A stretch of DNA of 64,000 nt from contig DAOUSL010000001.1 of the NCBI GenBank assembly GCA_030627235.1, positions 1 through 64,000 on the forward strand, in the 5' to 3' direction. Source of the stretch: Thioploca sp. GTDB lineage: Bacteria > Pseudomonadota > Gammaproteobacteria > Beggiatoales > Beggiatoaceae. Shown in pieces: positions 1-9,469 of this stretch. Below the pieces are notes generated by a model. That model was not told where the DNA came from and made no database searches. It saw nothing but the letters and a program-made list of their open reading frames with translations. The stretch's first letter is position 1; the number at the start of each line of letters is the position of its first letter. Both the position numbers and the translations under genes were made by a program.

Positions 1-2
1 GT

Positions 3-191
3 ATTGAACGTTTTAATTGCACCATGAGACAACGAATTAATCTCACATTCGTTCGTTACTTAGTTGCTCGTCTTGTTAGAAGCACACTTTCTTTCTCTAA
101 AAAACTTTCTAATCATATTGGAGCTATATGGATTTTCATTTTTATCCTTCACTTTGATTATAAACTTTTTTTGAGCTTCTTAATACTTTTT
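3..191 (+). pseudogene. IS1-family transposase C-terminal remnant (truncated at the window edge, frameshifted near its end)
   Basis: Frame 3 from base 3 reads IERFNCTMRQRI...ARLVRSTLSFSKKLSNHIGAIWIFI, matching the IS1 InsAB C-terminus (ERFN.T.RQR..RLVRKTLSFSKKLENHIGAIWYFI). There is an extra ~9-residue insertion, and the expected ending (HFYPSL*) is in another frame. Confidence 0.75.
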
Positions 192-734
192 ATCTATATT
201 TTTGTAATACTTTCCGTAACTTCAGTTAAACTAATATAAATTACTAGTTCGATTATTATATAACTAATATGTAACTACCTACCATAGCAAAACTAAAAGC
301 TGTAACAATTTCTTTATAATGCGGTATACTTTATCATGTTATTCTTTCTCTTTTTTCTAATTGATTACACACCCAACTTAATAGTATTGTTAATCGTCTA
401 CCAGTATACAGCAATCTATAGAACTATATGAAACAAGAAAAACCTATTCAAATATTAAATTAACATCTAATTTAACAGCAGTTCGTAAGTTGTATAAATA
501 AAACGTCATATATCATCCCCACCATAATTAATATTATTCAAACTTATAAATTAATTTTATTTGTAAATGCGTAAATCCTATATAAAATAATTTTTAAGTT
601 GTGTCGCATTATGCAAATAACTATTATCTAATTTTAATAAAATTAATAAAAAATATTATATATCATATAATTATGTAAATAGGTAAAGTTATTGCTTAAT
701 ATTTAGCATAATATATTTTGAAAGGAAAATACAA

Positions 735-1370
735 ATGTCATACATTACATTAATAAATACAATAGATAATACTAATATAACTAAACGTTTATTTGATATT
801 ATCATTTCAGCAATAATTTTAATATTATTAAGTCCTATATTTTTAATTGTAGCTTTCTTAATTAAATATGACTCAAAAGGATCAGTATTTTTTTCTCAAA
901 ATAGAGTTGGCAAAAATGAAAATGAATTTAAAATGTGGAAATTTCGTTCCATGTATATTGATGCTGAAGAACGTAAAGCTGAATTAATGAAACAAAACGA
1001 AATGAATGGTGGCGTATTATTTAAAATGAAAAATGATCCCCGTATTACTTATATAGGTCGTTTTATTCGTAAATTTTCTATTGATGAATTACCACAATTA
1101 TGGAATGTACTGATTGGTGATATGTCTTTGGTAGGCCCACGTCCTCCATTACCAAAAGAAGTTGAACAATATACTATTAAACAATTACGACGTTTAGAAG
1201 TAACTCCTGGGATTACCTGTATTTGGCAAGTATCGGGTCGGTCTGATATTCCATTTTCACAACAAGTAGAATTAGATATAAAATATATTGAAAATCAATC
1301 ATTTATTAGTGATATGATAATACTTTTTAAAACTATACCAGCAGTGTTACAAGCAAAAGGCTCATATTAA
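735..1370 (+). CDS. Sugar transferase (undecaprenyl-phosphate glycosyl-1-phosphate transferase type)
   Basis: KRLFDIIISAIILILLSPIFLIVAFLIK...WKFRSMYIDAE...KFSIDELPQLWNVLIGDMSLVGPRPPLPKEV...GITCIWQVSGRSDI are typical bacterial sugar transferase motifs. Confidence 0.9.
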   Translation: MSYITLINTIDNTNITKRLFDIIISAIILILLSPIFLIVAFLIKYDSKGSVFFSQNRVGKNENEFKMWKFRSMYIDAEERKAELMKQNEMNGGVLFKMKNDPRITYIGRFIRKFSIDELPQLWNVLIGDMSLVGPRPPLPKEVEQYTIKQLRRLEVTPGITCIWQVSGRSDIPFSQQVELDIKYIENQSFISDMIILFKTIPAVLQAKGSY

Positions 1371-1659
1371 ATATCAAAATATATTAAAAAAATTTCTAAT
1401 ACATTCTTAGTGGAAGTTAAATTTTCCAACTTATGCTAATGTTTGGATTGATTTGATTGAAAAAACTAGAATAAATCTATGTAAATTTTTATTTACCAAA
1501 AAAATAAATGGTCAATTTTATTGTAATTAATAATATTTTTTTTCACAAACACTACCAATTTTCCATTAATTAATTTAGCATATACTGTTATCCTGATTTG
1601 AATAGTATTTTAAGACATGATTAAATGTCTATTATTAACTACCTCATAAACAAGATTAG

Positions 1660-3162
1660 GTGCTAATTTTGGAAGAGCAACAACATCGTAACGCACTCCC
1701 ACACGGTTTCAAATTATTTGAATATGAAATCCAATCTGTACTAGGGAAACCAGGTGGTTTTGGTATCACATACCTAGCTATAGATACTCATTTGCGACAA
1801 TCAGTAGCTATTAAAGAATATTTACCCAGTGATTTTGCTATACGTGAAGGTAGGAGCACGGTTTATGTAAAATCATCATCTTATGATGAATCGTTCAAAT
1901 GGGGTTTAAAGTGTTTTATTGAAGAAGCCCAAGTACTTGCAAAATTTAATCATCATAATATCATAAGAGTTTCACGTTTTTTTGAATCTAATGGTACTGC
2001 CTATATGGTAATGGAGTATCAGAACGGTCAAAGTTTGACTGAGTTTTTAAAAGAACGGAGAGTTTTAACTGAAGAAGAATTAAAAAAACTAGTAATACCA
2101 TTGCTTGAAGGATTAGAAGAAATTCATCATTCTGGTGTATTACATAGAGATATAAAACCAAATAATATATATATTAGAGATGATAATACTCCTGTTTTGC
2201 TTGATTTTGGTTCGGCTAGATTTGCAATAGGCCAAAAAACTCGTAGTGTTACTAGTATAGTTACTCCTGGTTATGCTCCATTAGAGCAGTATGATAATGA
2301 GATTAAAGATCAAGGGCCTTGGACTGATATTTATGCTCTTGGTGCAGTAATGTACAATGCAATTACTGGTGAATCTCCGCCAGCTGCAACTCGTCGGGTT
2401 ATGAAAGATCCAATGATTCCAGCTGTGAAGGTTGGTGCTGGTAGATATAGCCGCAGTTTATTATTGGCAATTGATTGGGCTTTGCAACTTAGTGAAGAAG
2501 ATCGTCCACAAACAGTAGATCAATGGCGAGATAAAATGTTGGCCACGTCTGAAGATGTGCCAAAAGAAATATTTACTCCTAAACAATATTGGAATTTAAT
2601 TAATATTATTGGGCTTGGGATTATTATATTGCTTTGCGTTATCACTAGTTATTATGGTTATAAAAATTATACTTACAGTATTGAATTACAAAATATGCAA
2701 CATGTTTTAAGTCAAACTAATCTTAGAGTTTTACAAGAACAAAATTCATGTAAAGCAGAAAGAAAACATTTAAAATTAGAAAGAGCTAAACATAAAAAAT
2801 GTAAGGCTAAATATAATGAAGCTACTGGTTTATTAAAAGAGGTTGAGCGTTTTAAGATAGGAAATGAAATTTCACAGACAGGCATATTAGAGACTAAACC
2901 AACTGGTTTTAAAACTAAGCAATACTATACTGTTATTAATGTTACACCAACTGATACTCTAAATATGCGTGAATTTGCTGGTACAATAAATGGTAAAATT
3001 GGCGAAATACCATCAGTTGGAGTTTGTATTGAATATTTGGGTAATTTTAGATTTAGAAAAGGTGGATTATGGGTCAAAGTACGTTATGAAAATATAGAAG
3101 GTTGGGTACATTCTTATTTTTTGAATGCAGCTGAAAATGGTTGTGGGGAAATAAGTGAATAA
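1660..3162 (+). CDS. Serine/threonine protein kinase with TM helix, coiled coil and C-terminal SH3-like domain
   Basis: GTG start. Kinase motifs VAIKEYLP, VLHRDIKPNNIYI, LLDFGSAR and APLEQY; TM helix IIGLGIIILLCVITSYYGY; C-terminus TLNMREFAGTINGKIGEIPSVG...WVKVRYENIEGWVHSYFL resembles a bacterial SH3 domain. Confidence 0.88.
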   Translation: MLILEEQQHRNALPHGFKLFEYEIQSVLGKPGGFGITYLAIDTHLRQSVAIKEYLPSDFAIREGRSTVYVKSSSYDESFKWGLKCFIEEAQVLAKFNHHNIIRVSRFFESNGTAYMVMEYQNGQSLTEFLKERRVLTEEELKKLVIPLLEGLEEIHHSGVLHRDIKPNNIYIRDDNTPVLLDFGSARFAIGQKTRSVTSIVTPGYAPLEQYDNEIKDQGPWTDIYALGAVMYNAITGESPPAATRRVMKDPMIPAVKVGAGRYSRSLLLAIDWALQLSEEDRPQTVDQWRDKMLATSEDVPKEIFTPKQYWNLINIIGLGIIILLCVITSYYGYKNYTYSIELQNMQHVLSQTNLRVLQEQNSCKAERKHLKLERAKHKKCKAKYNEATGLLKEVERFKIGNEISQTGILETKPTGFKTKQYYTVINVTPTDTLNMREFAGTINGKIGEIPSVGVCIEYLGNFRFRKGGLWVKVRYENIEGWVHSYFLNAAENGCGEISE

Positions 3163-4087
3163 AGCTATTTTATTTTTTATAATTATAATATTACCTTTAG
3201 TAAGCAAAGCCAATTATCTGGAGAATATTTCATTTACTGATTCTACCATTACAATTCAACATAATGGTTGTTATTTGAAACAGTCAATTGAGGAACAAAA
3301 TAAGCTTATAATAGTATTAGATAATTGTAAAACTATAAAAGGAAAAATTATAGTCTCACATCCTAATGTAACTGATATCCATTGGGCTCAACATGATAAA
3401 GAAGTAGTATGGCTAGTTGTAACTTTTTTGGATAAATATAGTTTTGAAGTAAACTTATCTAAACATCAATATAAAATATGTTTATCGGATTGCGAACAAT
3501 CTGTTAATGGATTGCTCAAAATAAATGGCATTTTGCTACAAATACCAATACAGAATATGTCTATAAATGACTTTTTAGACAATTCTATTGGTTTTTTACC
3601 TAAAAATATAGTTAAGGATGGTTTGCCACATTTTGGATCTAAACGTGATGATTGGTGTAATAAAAAACGATTACATCATGGATACGATATTTATGTTAAT
3701 AACGTCAATGTAATTGCTACAGCCTATGGCAAAGTGACTAAAGTTAAACAGAGCAAACGATCAGGTCTTTATGTTAAATTACATCATGAAAATGAACTTG
3801 ATACCCTTTATATCCATTTAAGAAAATCTTTAGTAATAGAAGGTCAAATAGTTCGGGCTGGTGATATAATTGGTAAAATAGATGGCCCAGTAGGTAATGC
3901 AATCGATCCACAACTACATTTTGAAATTAAGTCCAATAATAAAAGTATTGATCCACTGCCTTTTATTGAACAGTTTTATCAATTTGATAGTAAAATTATA
4001 GCTAAAATTAACAAATATAAAAAACTGTTAATAAATAATATTATTATTCGAAATAACCAAGTTAATAAATTTTTAAATTCACGATAA
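3155..4087 (+). CDS. Secreted M23 (LytM-like) peptidase domain protein
   Basis: Signal peptide-like N-terminus; HHGYDIYVNN (HxxxD), LYIHLRKS, VRAGDIIGKIDGPVGNAIDPQLHFEI. Overlaps the upstream kinase ORF by 8 nt. Confidence 0.8.
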   Translation: MNKAILFFIIIILPLVSKANYLENISFTDSTITIQHNGCYLKQSIEEQNKLIIVLDNCKTIKGKIIVSHPNVTDIHWAQHDKEVVWLVVTFLDKYSFEVNLSKHQYKICLSDCEQSVNGLLKINGILLQIPIQNMSINDFLDNSIGFLPKNIVKDGLPHFGSKRDDWCNKKRLHHGYDIYVNNVNVIATAYGKVTKVKQSKRSGLYVKLHHENELDTLYIHLRKSLVIEGQIVRAGDIIGKIDGPVGNAIDPQLHFEIKSNNKSIDPLPFIEQFYQFDSKIIAKINKYKKLLINNIIIRNNQVNKFLNSR

Positions 4088-4089
4088 TT

Positions 4090-5247
4090 ATGTTTAAACC
4101 AAATATTCATCTTTGTTTAGTTCACAATACAGCGACTTCTAATGTAACTCCAGCATTAGATCCAGATTTTCGTCCCGATGAAGTCATTTTATTACACAGT
4201 CCTAAAGAAGATTACCATGCCAATTGTATGGAAGCAGTATTAAAACCAGTAGGAATTAAAGTATCAAGATGGAAAATCCAAGATACTAGAGATGTTGAGC
4301 ATATTTGTGAACGAGTTTTGGAATTAATGATAGAAAAAGAAAATGAGAATATTGCTCTAAATGTTAGTGGTGGTACTCGTCCTATGAGTATTGCAGCTTA
4401 TGAAGTATTTAAAGAATTTGACAAACCTATTTTTTATGTTAACCCTGAAACTGATTGTATTAGCTGGATTAATCGTAAAGATTTTGCTTCATTTAATGTT
4501 GCAGACCGAATAAAATTACCTGCATTTTTACATGCTCATGGTGCTGAGGTAAGTGATCAAGGTAAGCATTCTGGTGTCCCAAATGAATTGCGTCATTTGA
4601 CCAAACAGTTAGTCCAATATGCAGAAGTTTTGTCTAAACCATTATCTGCAATTAATTGGTTAGCTCAACAAGCTGAAAAGGATTTAAAATCTCCAACTTT
4701 ATCTATTGGTCAACAAAATTGGCATGAATTACAAGTATTAATCAATCAATTTGCTGAAATAGGTTTGTTGGAATACAAACAAGATTGTTTATACTTTAAA
4801 AATGAAGAAGCTCGATTTTTTGTTAATGGTGGTTGGTTAGAAGTTTACACTTATGGTTTATTATATGGATTGCGTAGTGATATTCCTAAAATACAAGATG
4901 TTGGACGTAGTGTAGAGCTTAATCGTGATAGTACTGGTAAGGCAGTTAAAAATGAATTAGATGTAGCTTTTTTACATAATAATCATTTGTATATTATCGA
5001 ATGTAAAACTAAACGTTTCATCAATACTAACAATGAACAAGCAGATAGTCATGCTGCCGATGCTTTGTATAAACTAGATACTCTAAAATGGTTGCTTGGG
5101 GGAATTCATACCAAAGTTATGTTGGTTAGTTATCAACCTTTATCTCCATGGGATAAACAAAGAGCTAAAGATTTGGAAATAGAAACTTGTACAGCCAATC
5201 AACTGGTAAGATTAGAAGGGGCTTTAAAACGTTGGATAAATAATTGA
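4090..5247 (+). CDS. Card1/Can2-like CARF domain nuclease (DUF1887 family)
   Basis: CARF-like N-terminus with ALNVSGGTRPMSIAAYEVFK (DUF1887 'NLTGGTK.M...A' motif); C-terminal PD-(D/E)XK-like motifs GGWLEVYTY...KNELDVAFLHNNHLYIIECKTKR. Confidence 0.82.
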   Translation: MFKPNIHLCLVHNTATSNVTPALDPDFRPDEVILLHSPKEDYHANCMEAVLKPVGIKVSRWKIQDTRDVEHICERVLELMIEKENENIALNVSGGTRPMSIAAYEVFKEFDKPIFYVNPETDCISWINRKDFASFNVADRIKLPAFLHAHGAEVSDQGKHSGVPNELRHLTKQLVQYAEVLSKPLSAINWLAQQAEKDLKSPTLSIGQQNWHELQVLINQFAEIGLLEYKQDCLYFKNEEARFFVNGGWLEVYTYGLLYGLRSDIPKIQDVGRSVELNRDSTGKAVKNELDVAFLHNNHLYIIECKTKRFINTNNEQADSHAADALYKLDTLKWLLGGIHTKVMLVSYQPLSPWDKQRAKDLEIETCTANQLVRLEGALKRWINN

Positions 5248-5328
5248 ACTAGGTGTGGCTTTTAAAAAACTGGCACTAATATTGCTGCAAATAAAAGTGC
5301 CATAATGAGGAACTACTCCTACCTAGTT
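5247..5328. other. Nested inverted repeat in a convergent intergenic region
   Basis: Outer arms AACTAGGT (5247-5254) / ACCTAGTT (5321-5328); inner arms TGGCACT (5271-5277) / AGTGCCA (5296-5302). Confidence 0.5.
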
Positions 5329-5419
5329 TTGGTTATGGTGTCTTGGGTGCTGGTCACACTCAAGTGCACCGTCATTTTGCCTATAACATCATAAACAACC
5401 TACCAAATCGGCAATAATA

Positions 5420-6433
5420 TTAATTTAAATTTTTTCTAAACCAAGGTAAAATAAATATTAGCATTAATCCAACCAATAAATAAAATCTTTCATGCCACAA
5501 TTTTTGTAAAGTTTTATCTTGAGTAGCAGCGGAAATACTATTATCAATTGCATCTAAAATGCTTTTGGTGTCTAAAGTACGATAATCAGCCTTATAATAA
5601 ACACCTTTACCAGCATCTGCTAATTGACGTAAATAATCTTCATTCAAACGTGAAATTACTACTTCACCATTTTTATCTTTTTGCCAATTGCCATCTTTAA
5701 TTGGGATCACGTCACCTTGGGTAGTTCCAACCCCTAGACTATGTAGATTAAAATCTCCTTTTTGTACCAATCGTAAACTACTTTTGAAATCTTGTTCATC
5801 AAAATCCCCATCACTTATGAGCAATAAATGTGGAACTGCATTATTCACAGCTTGTCCTTTTAACCAATTAACAGCATCTTCAATAGCTAAAGTAAGACGG
5901 CTACCTTGGATTGGTAATAAGTCAATATCAATTTCATACAATAAATGACGTAAGGTCTGATAATCATCTGTCAAAGGGGCTACTAAATGTGGAATACCAG
6001 CAAATACTAATAATCCAATATATATATTTTTATCTTGATTTAGTAATTCTTCAATATCTTGTATAGCTTGTTCTAAACGAGAATGAGGTAGGTCTGTAAC
6101 TCGCATAGATTCTGATAAATCTAATAAAATCATTAAATTGGCATTCTGTCGCCAAACTTCTTGTTTTTCATAATCCCAACGTGGTCCTGCTAATGCTAAT
6201 ACACCAAACAGCCATAATAATGCCCACCAAATATATTCTTTAGAATTTATTTTTGATGATGAATTTGAATTAACTAATAAATGTGGTAATAAATTAGGAT
6301 CAGCAAATTGCCGTACTCTTTTATGATGATTAACACGTAATTTTAATGCAAAAACTATTAAAGCCACTATTACTGGTATAATAATGGCAAAAAACCATAT
6401 TGGATTGGCAAAATTAAACTCTGAAAAGGTCAT
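5420..6433 (-). CDS. VWA domain-containing membrane protein (BatA-like)
   Basis: N-terminal TM, LMILLDLSESMRVTDLPHSRLEQA (MIDAS-like), LLISDGDFDEQDF, C-terminal TM helix. Confidence 0.85.
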   Translation of the reverse strand: MTFSEFNFANPIWFFAIIIPVIVALIVFALKLRVNHHKRVRQFADPNLLPHLLVNSNSSSKINSKEYIWWALLWLFGVLALAGPRWDYEKQEVWRQNANLMILLDLSESMRVTDLPHSRLEQAIQDIEELLNQDKNIYIGLLVFAGIPHLVAPLTDDYQTLRHLLYEIDIDLLPIQGSRLTLAIEDAVNWLKGQAVNNAVPHLLLISDGDFDEQDFKSSLRLVQKGDFNLHSLGVGTTQGDVIPIKDGNWQKDKNGEVVISRLNEDYLRQLADAGKGVYYKADYRTLDTKSILDAIDNSISAATQDKTLQKLWHERFYLLVGLMLIFILPWFRKNLN

Positions 6434-6801
6434 GTTCCTAATTTTCTATATTTAAAACATATTTTGGAAGTATAACATATAATTTTATTTCTGCACTATT
6501 TACAATTTTACTTTACATATTCATTTCAAAATTTAATAACTATTTTAATAAATTATAATTTTTTTAGAATAAATTTATTCTAGATTAAGAATTATTTTAA
6601 CAACTATTGATACAATTACCTGTATTTATCATATTTTACATACTAAACCATATCCTTCCAATCCATAAAAATCTCTAATCAATTTAATAAATAGAATATT
6701 TACTAAAAAGTAGTAGAATATATAATCCGTAATTAAGACTATTTACACAAACATACGATTTACGATTATTTAATTAAGAATTATTAACAAAGGAGCCATA
6801 A

Positions 6802-9459
6802 ATGGCAGAATATCCAGATATTGATCCGCAAGAAACCCAGGAATGGATGGATGCTTTGGAAAGCGTACTAGCCAATGATGGTGAAAAGCGAGCTCATTTT
6901 CTATTGGAAAAAATGATTGATAAAGCCCGTCGTTCTGGGACTTATATTCCCCATAGTGCTAATACTGCTTACGTCAATACAATTCCATATAATCAAGAAG
7001 AACATACTCCAGGTGATCCAGAATTAGAATGGAAAATACGTTCTTTAATTCGTTGGAATGCTATGGCAATGGTGGTACAAGCCAATCGACAAAGCTCTGA
7101 ACTAGGTGGCCATATAGCTACTTTTGCTTCTATTGCAACTTTATATGATGTTGGTTTTAATCATTTTTTTCATGCTAAATCTGCTAATCACGGTGGCGAT
7201 GTAATCTATTTTCAAGGTCATTCAGCACCAGGTATTTATGCACGAGCTTTTTTAGAAGGTCGTTTAACTGAAGAGCAAATGTTAAACTTTCGTCAAGAGG
7301 TAAATGGCAACGGATTATCTTCATATCCTCATCCTTGGTTGATGCCAGATTTTTGGCAATTTCCTACAGTGTCTATGGGTTTAGGTCCAATCATGGCGAT
7401 TTATCAAGCTCGCTTTATGAAATATCTGCATGATCGAGGCATTGCGAATACTGAAAATAGGAAAATTTGGGTATTTACTGGCGATGGAGAAATGGATGAA
7501 CCAGAAGCCTTGGGAGCTATTGCATTAGCAGCTAGAGAAAAGCTAGATAATTTAATTTTTGTAGTCAATTGCAATTTACAACGACTGGATGGCCCAGTGC
7601 GTGGTAACAGCTCTATAATCCAAGAGTTGGAAGGGGATTTTCGGGGTTCTGGTTGGAATGTTATCAAAGTAATTTGGGGATCATATTGGGATTCTTTATT
7701 AGCACGAGATAAAAAAGGGTTACTCCGCAAACGAATGGAAGAAGCGGTTGATGGTGAATATCAGAATTATAAAGCTAAAGGTGGTGCTTATACCAGAGAG
7801 CATTTCTTCGGTAAATATCCAGAACTGAAAGAAATGGTTGCTAATATGACTGATAATGATATTTGGCGACTAAATCGTGGAGGTCATGATCCTCACAAGA
7901 TTTATGCTGCCTATGCTGCGGCAGTTAAACATAAAGATCAACCTACTGTTATCATTGCTAAAACCGTGAAAGGTTATGGTATGGGAGCTTCTGGTGAAGG
8001 TCAGAATATAACTCATCAACAGAAAAAGATGGGACAGAATGATATTCGTAGTTTTCGTGATCGTTTCAATTTACCAATTTCTGATGAACAGCTTACGGAA
8101 GTACCTTTTTATAAGCCGGCTGATGATAGTCCAGAAATGAAGTATTTGCATGAGCGTCGCCAATCTTTAGGTGGTTACTTACCATCTCGTAATAAGATTG
8201 CAACTCCAATTGAAGTACCAGAATTAAATGCCTTTGATGCTATGTTAAAAGGTAGTGGTGATCGGGAAATGTCAACTACCATGGCATTTGTACGGATACT
8301 TTCAACTTTAATTCGGGATAAAAAAATGGGCAAATATATTGTGCCTATTGTTCCGGATGAAGCTCGTACTTTTGGTATGGAAGGTTTATTTCGGCAGATT
8401 GGAATCTATTCTTCACAAGGTCAGCTATACGAACCACAAGATTCTGATCAAGTTATGTATTATCGGGAAGATAAAAAAGGGCAGATTATTGAAGAAGGTA
8501 TTTGCGAAGCTGGAGCAATGTCATCTTGGATAGCTGCTGCAACAGCTTACAGTACTCACGCTGTTAATATGGTACCTTTCTATGTATTTTACTCCATGTT
8601 TGGTTTTCAACGGATTGGTGATTTAGCTTGGGCAGCTGGCGATATGCGAGCTAGAGGTTTTCTGATTGGTGGTACAGCTGGTAGAACTACTTTAGCTGGC
8701 GAAGGTCTACAACATCAGGATGGTCATAGTTTAATGACGGCTTCCACTATTCCTAATTGTGTTGCTTACGATCCAGCTTTCTCTTATGAAATGGCGGTCA
8801 TAATTCAAGATGGCTTGCGAAGGATGTATAAAGAACAAGAAAATATTTTCTATTATATCACTGCCATGAATGAAAATTACACTCATCCAGCAATGCCAGA
8901 TGGAGTTGCCGAAGGTATTATTAAGGGCATATATTTATTTAAAGAAAGAACCACTAGTGAATTGAAAGTTCAATTGTTAGGTAGTGGAGCTATTTTACGA
9001 GAAGTGATTGCAGCTAGTTCTTTGTTGGCTGAAGACTTTGGAGTGTCAGCTAATATTTGGAGTGTAACTAGTTTTAATGAATTGCATCGACAGGGTAATG
9101 ATGTAGAACGGTGGAATATGTTACATCCAGAAGCAGAACCTCGCATAACTCACATTGCTGAATGTTTGCAAGATCGTAAAGGACCAATTATTGCTGCAAC
9201 GGATTATATTCGGGCTTATCCAAATCAAATTCGGTTTGGCATTCAACATAAATATTACTACGTGTTGGGTACAGATGGTTTTGGTCGTAGTGATTCTCGA
9301 AAACAATTACGGAAATTTTTTGAGGTAGATCGTTATAATATAGCAGTTGCAGCCCTTAAAGGATTGATGGATATGGGTAAATTACCAGCCAGTAAAGTTA
9401 CGGAAGCTATCCAAAAATATGGCTTAGATACTGAAAAACCAAATCCAATTACAGTTTAA
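6802..9459 (+). CDS. aceE: Pyruvate dehydrogenase E1 component (homodimeric type)
   Basis: 885 aa; SLIRWNAMAMVVQANR, GDGEMDEPEALGAI, NLQRLDGPVRGN, GYGMGASGEGQNITHQQKKM, DEARTFGMEGLFRQIGIY. Confidence 0.97.
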   Translation: MAEYPDIDPQETQEWMDALESVLANDGEKRAHFLLEKMIDKARRSGTYIPHSANTAYVNTIPYNQEEHTPGDPELEWKIRSLIRWNAMAMVVQANRQSSELGGHIATFASIATLYDVGFNHFFHAKSANHGGDVIYFQGHSAPGIYARAFLEGRLTEEQMLNFRQEVNGNGLSSYPHPWLMPDFWQFPTVSMGLGPIMAIYQARFMKYLHDRGIANTENRKIWVFTGDGEMDEPEALGAIALAAREKLDNLIFVVNCNLQRLDGPVRGNSSIIQELEGDFRGSGWNVIKVIWGSYWDSLLARDKKGLLRKRMEEAVDGEYQNYKAKGGAYTREHFFGKYPELKEMVANMTDNDIWRLNRGGHDPHKIYAAYAAAVKHKDQPTVIIAKTVKGYGMGASGEGQNITHQQKKMGQNDIRSFRDRFNLPISDEQLTEVPFYKPADDSPEMKYLHERRQSLGGYLPSRNKIATPIEVPELNAFDAMLKGSGDREMSTTMAFVRILSTLIRDKKMGKYIVPIVPDEARTFGMEGLFRQIGIYSSQGQLYEPQDSDQVMYYREDKKGQIIEEGICEAGAMSSWIAAATAYSTHAVNMVPFYVFYSMFGFQRIGDLAWAAGDMRARGFLIGGTAGRTTLAGEGLQHQDGHSLMTASTIPNCVAYDPAFSYEMAVIIQDGLRRMYKEQENIFYYITAMNENYTHPAMPDGVAEGIIKGIYLFKERTTSELKVQLLGSGAILREVIAASSLLAEDFGVSANIWSVTSFNELHRQGNDVERWNMLHPEAEPRITHIAECLQDRKGPIIAATDYIRAYPNQIRFGIQHKYYYVLGTDGFGRSDSRKQLRKFFEVDRYNIAVAALKGLMDMGKLPASKVTEAIQKYGLDTEKPNPITV

Positions 9460-9469
9460 GGGGAAAATT

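Noticed and set aside
7404-7730. Antisense ORF (108 aa) inside aceE
   Set aside because: Shadow ORF opposite a strongly conserved coding region; no recognisable motif.
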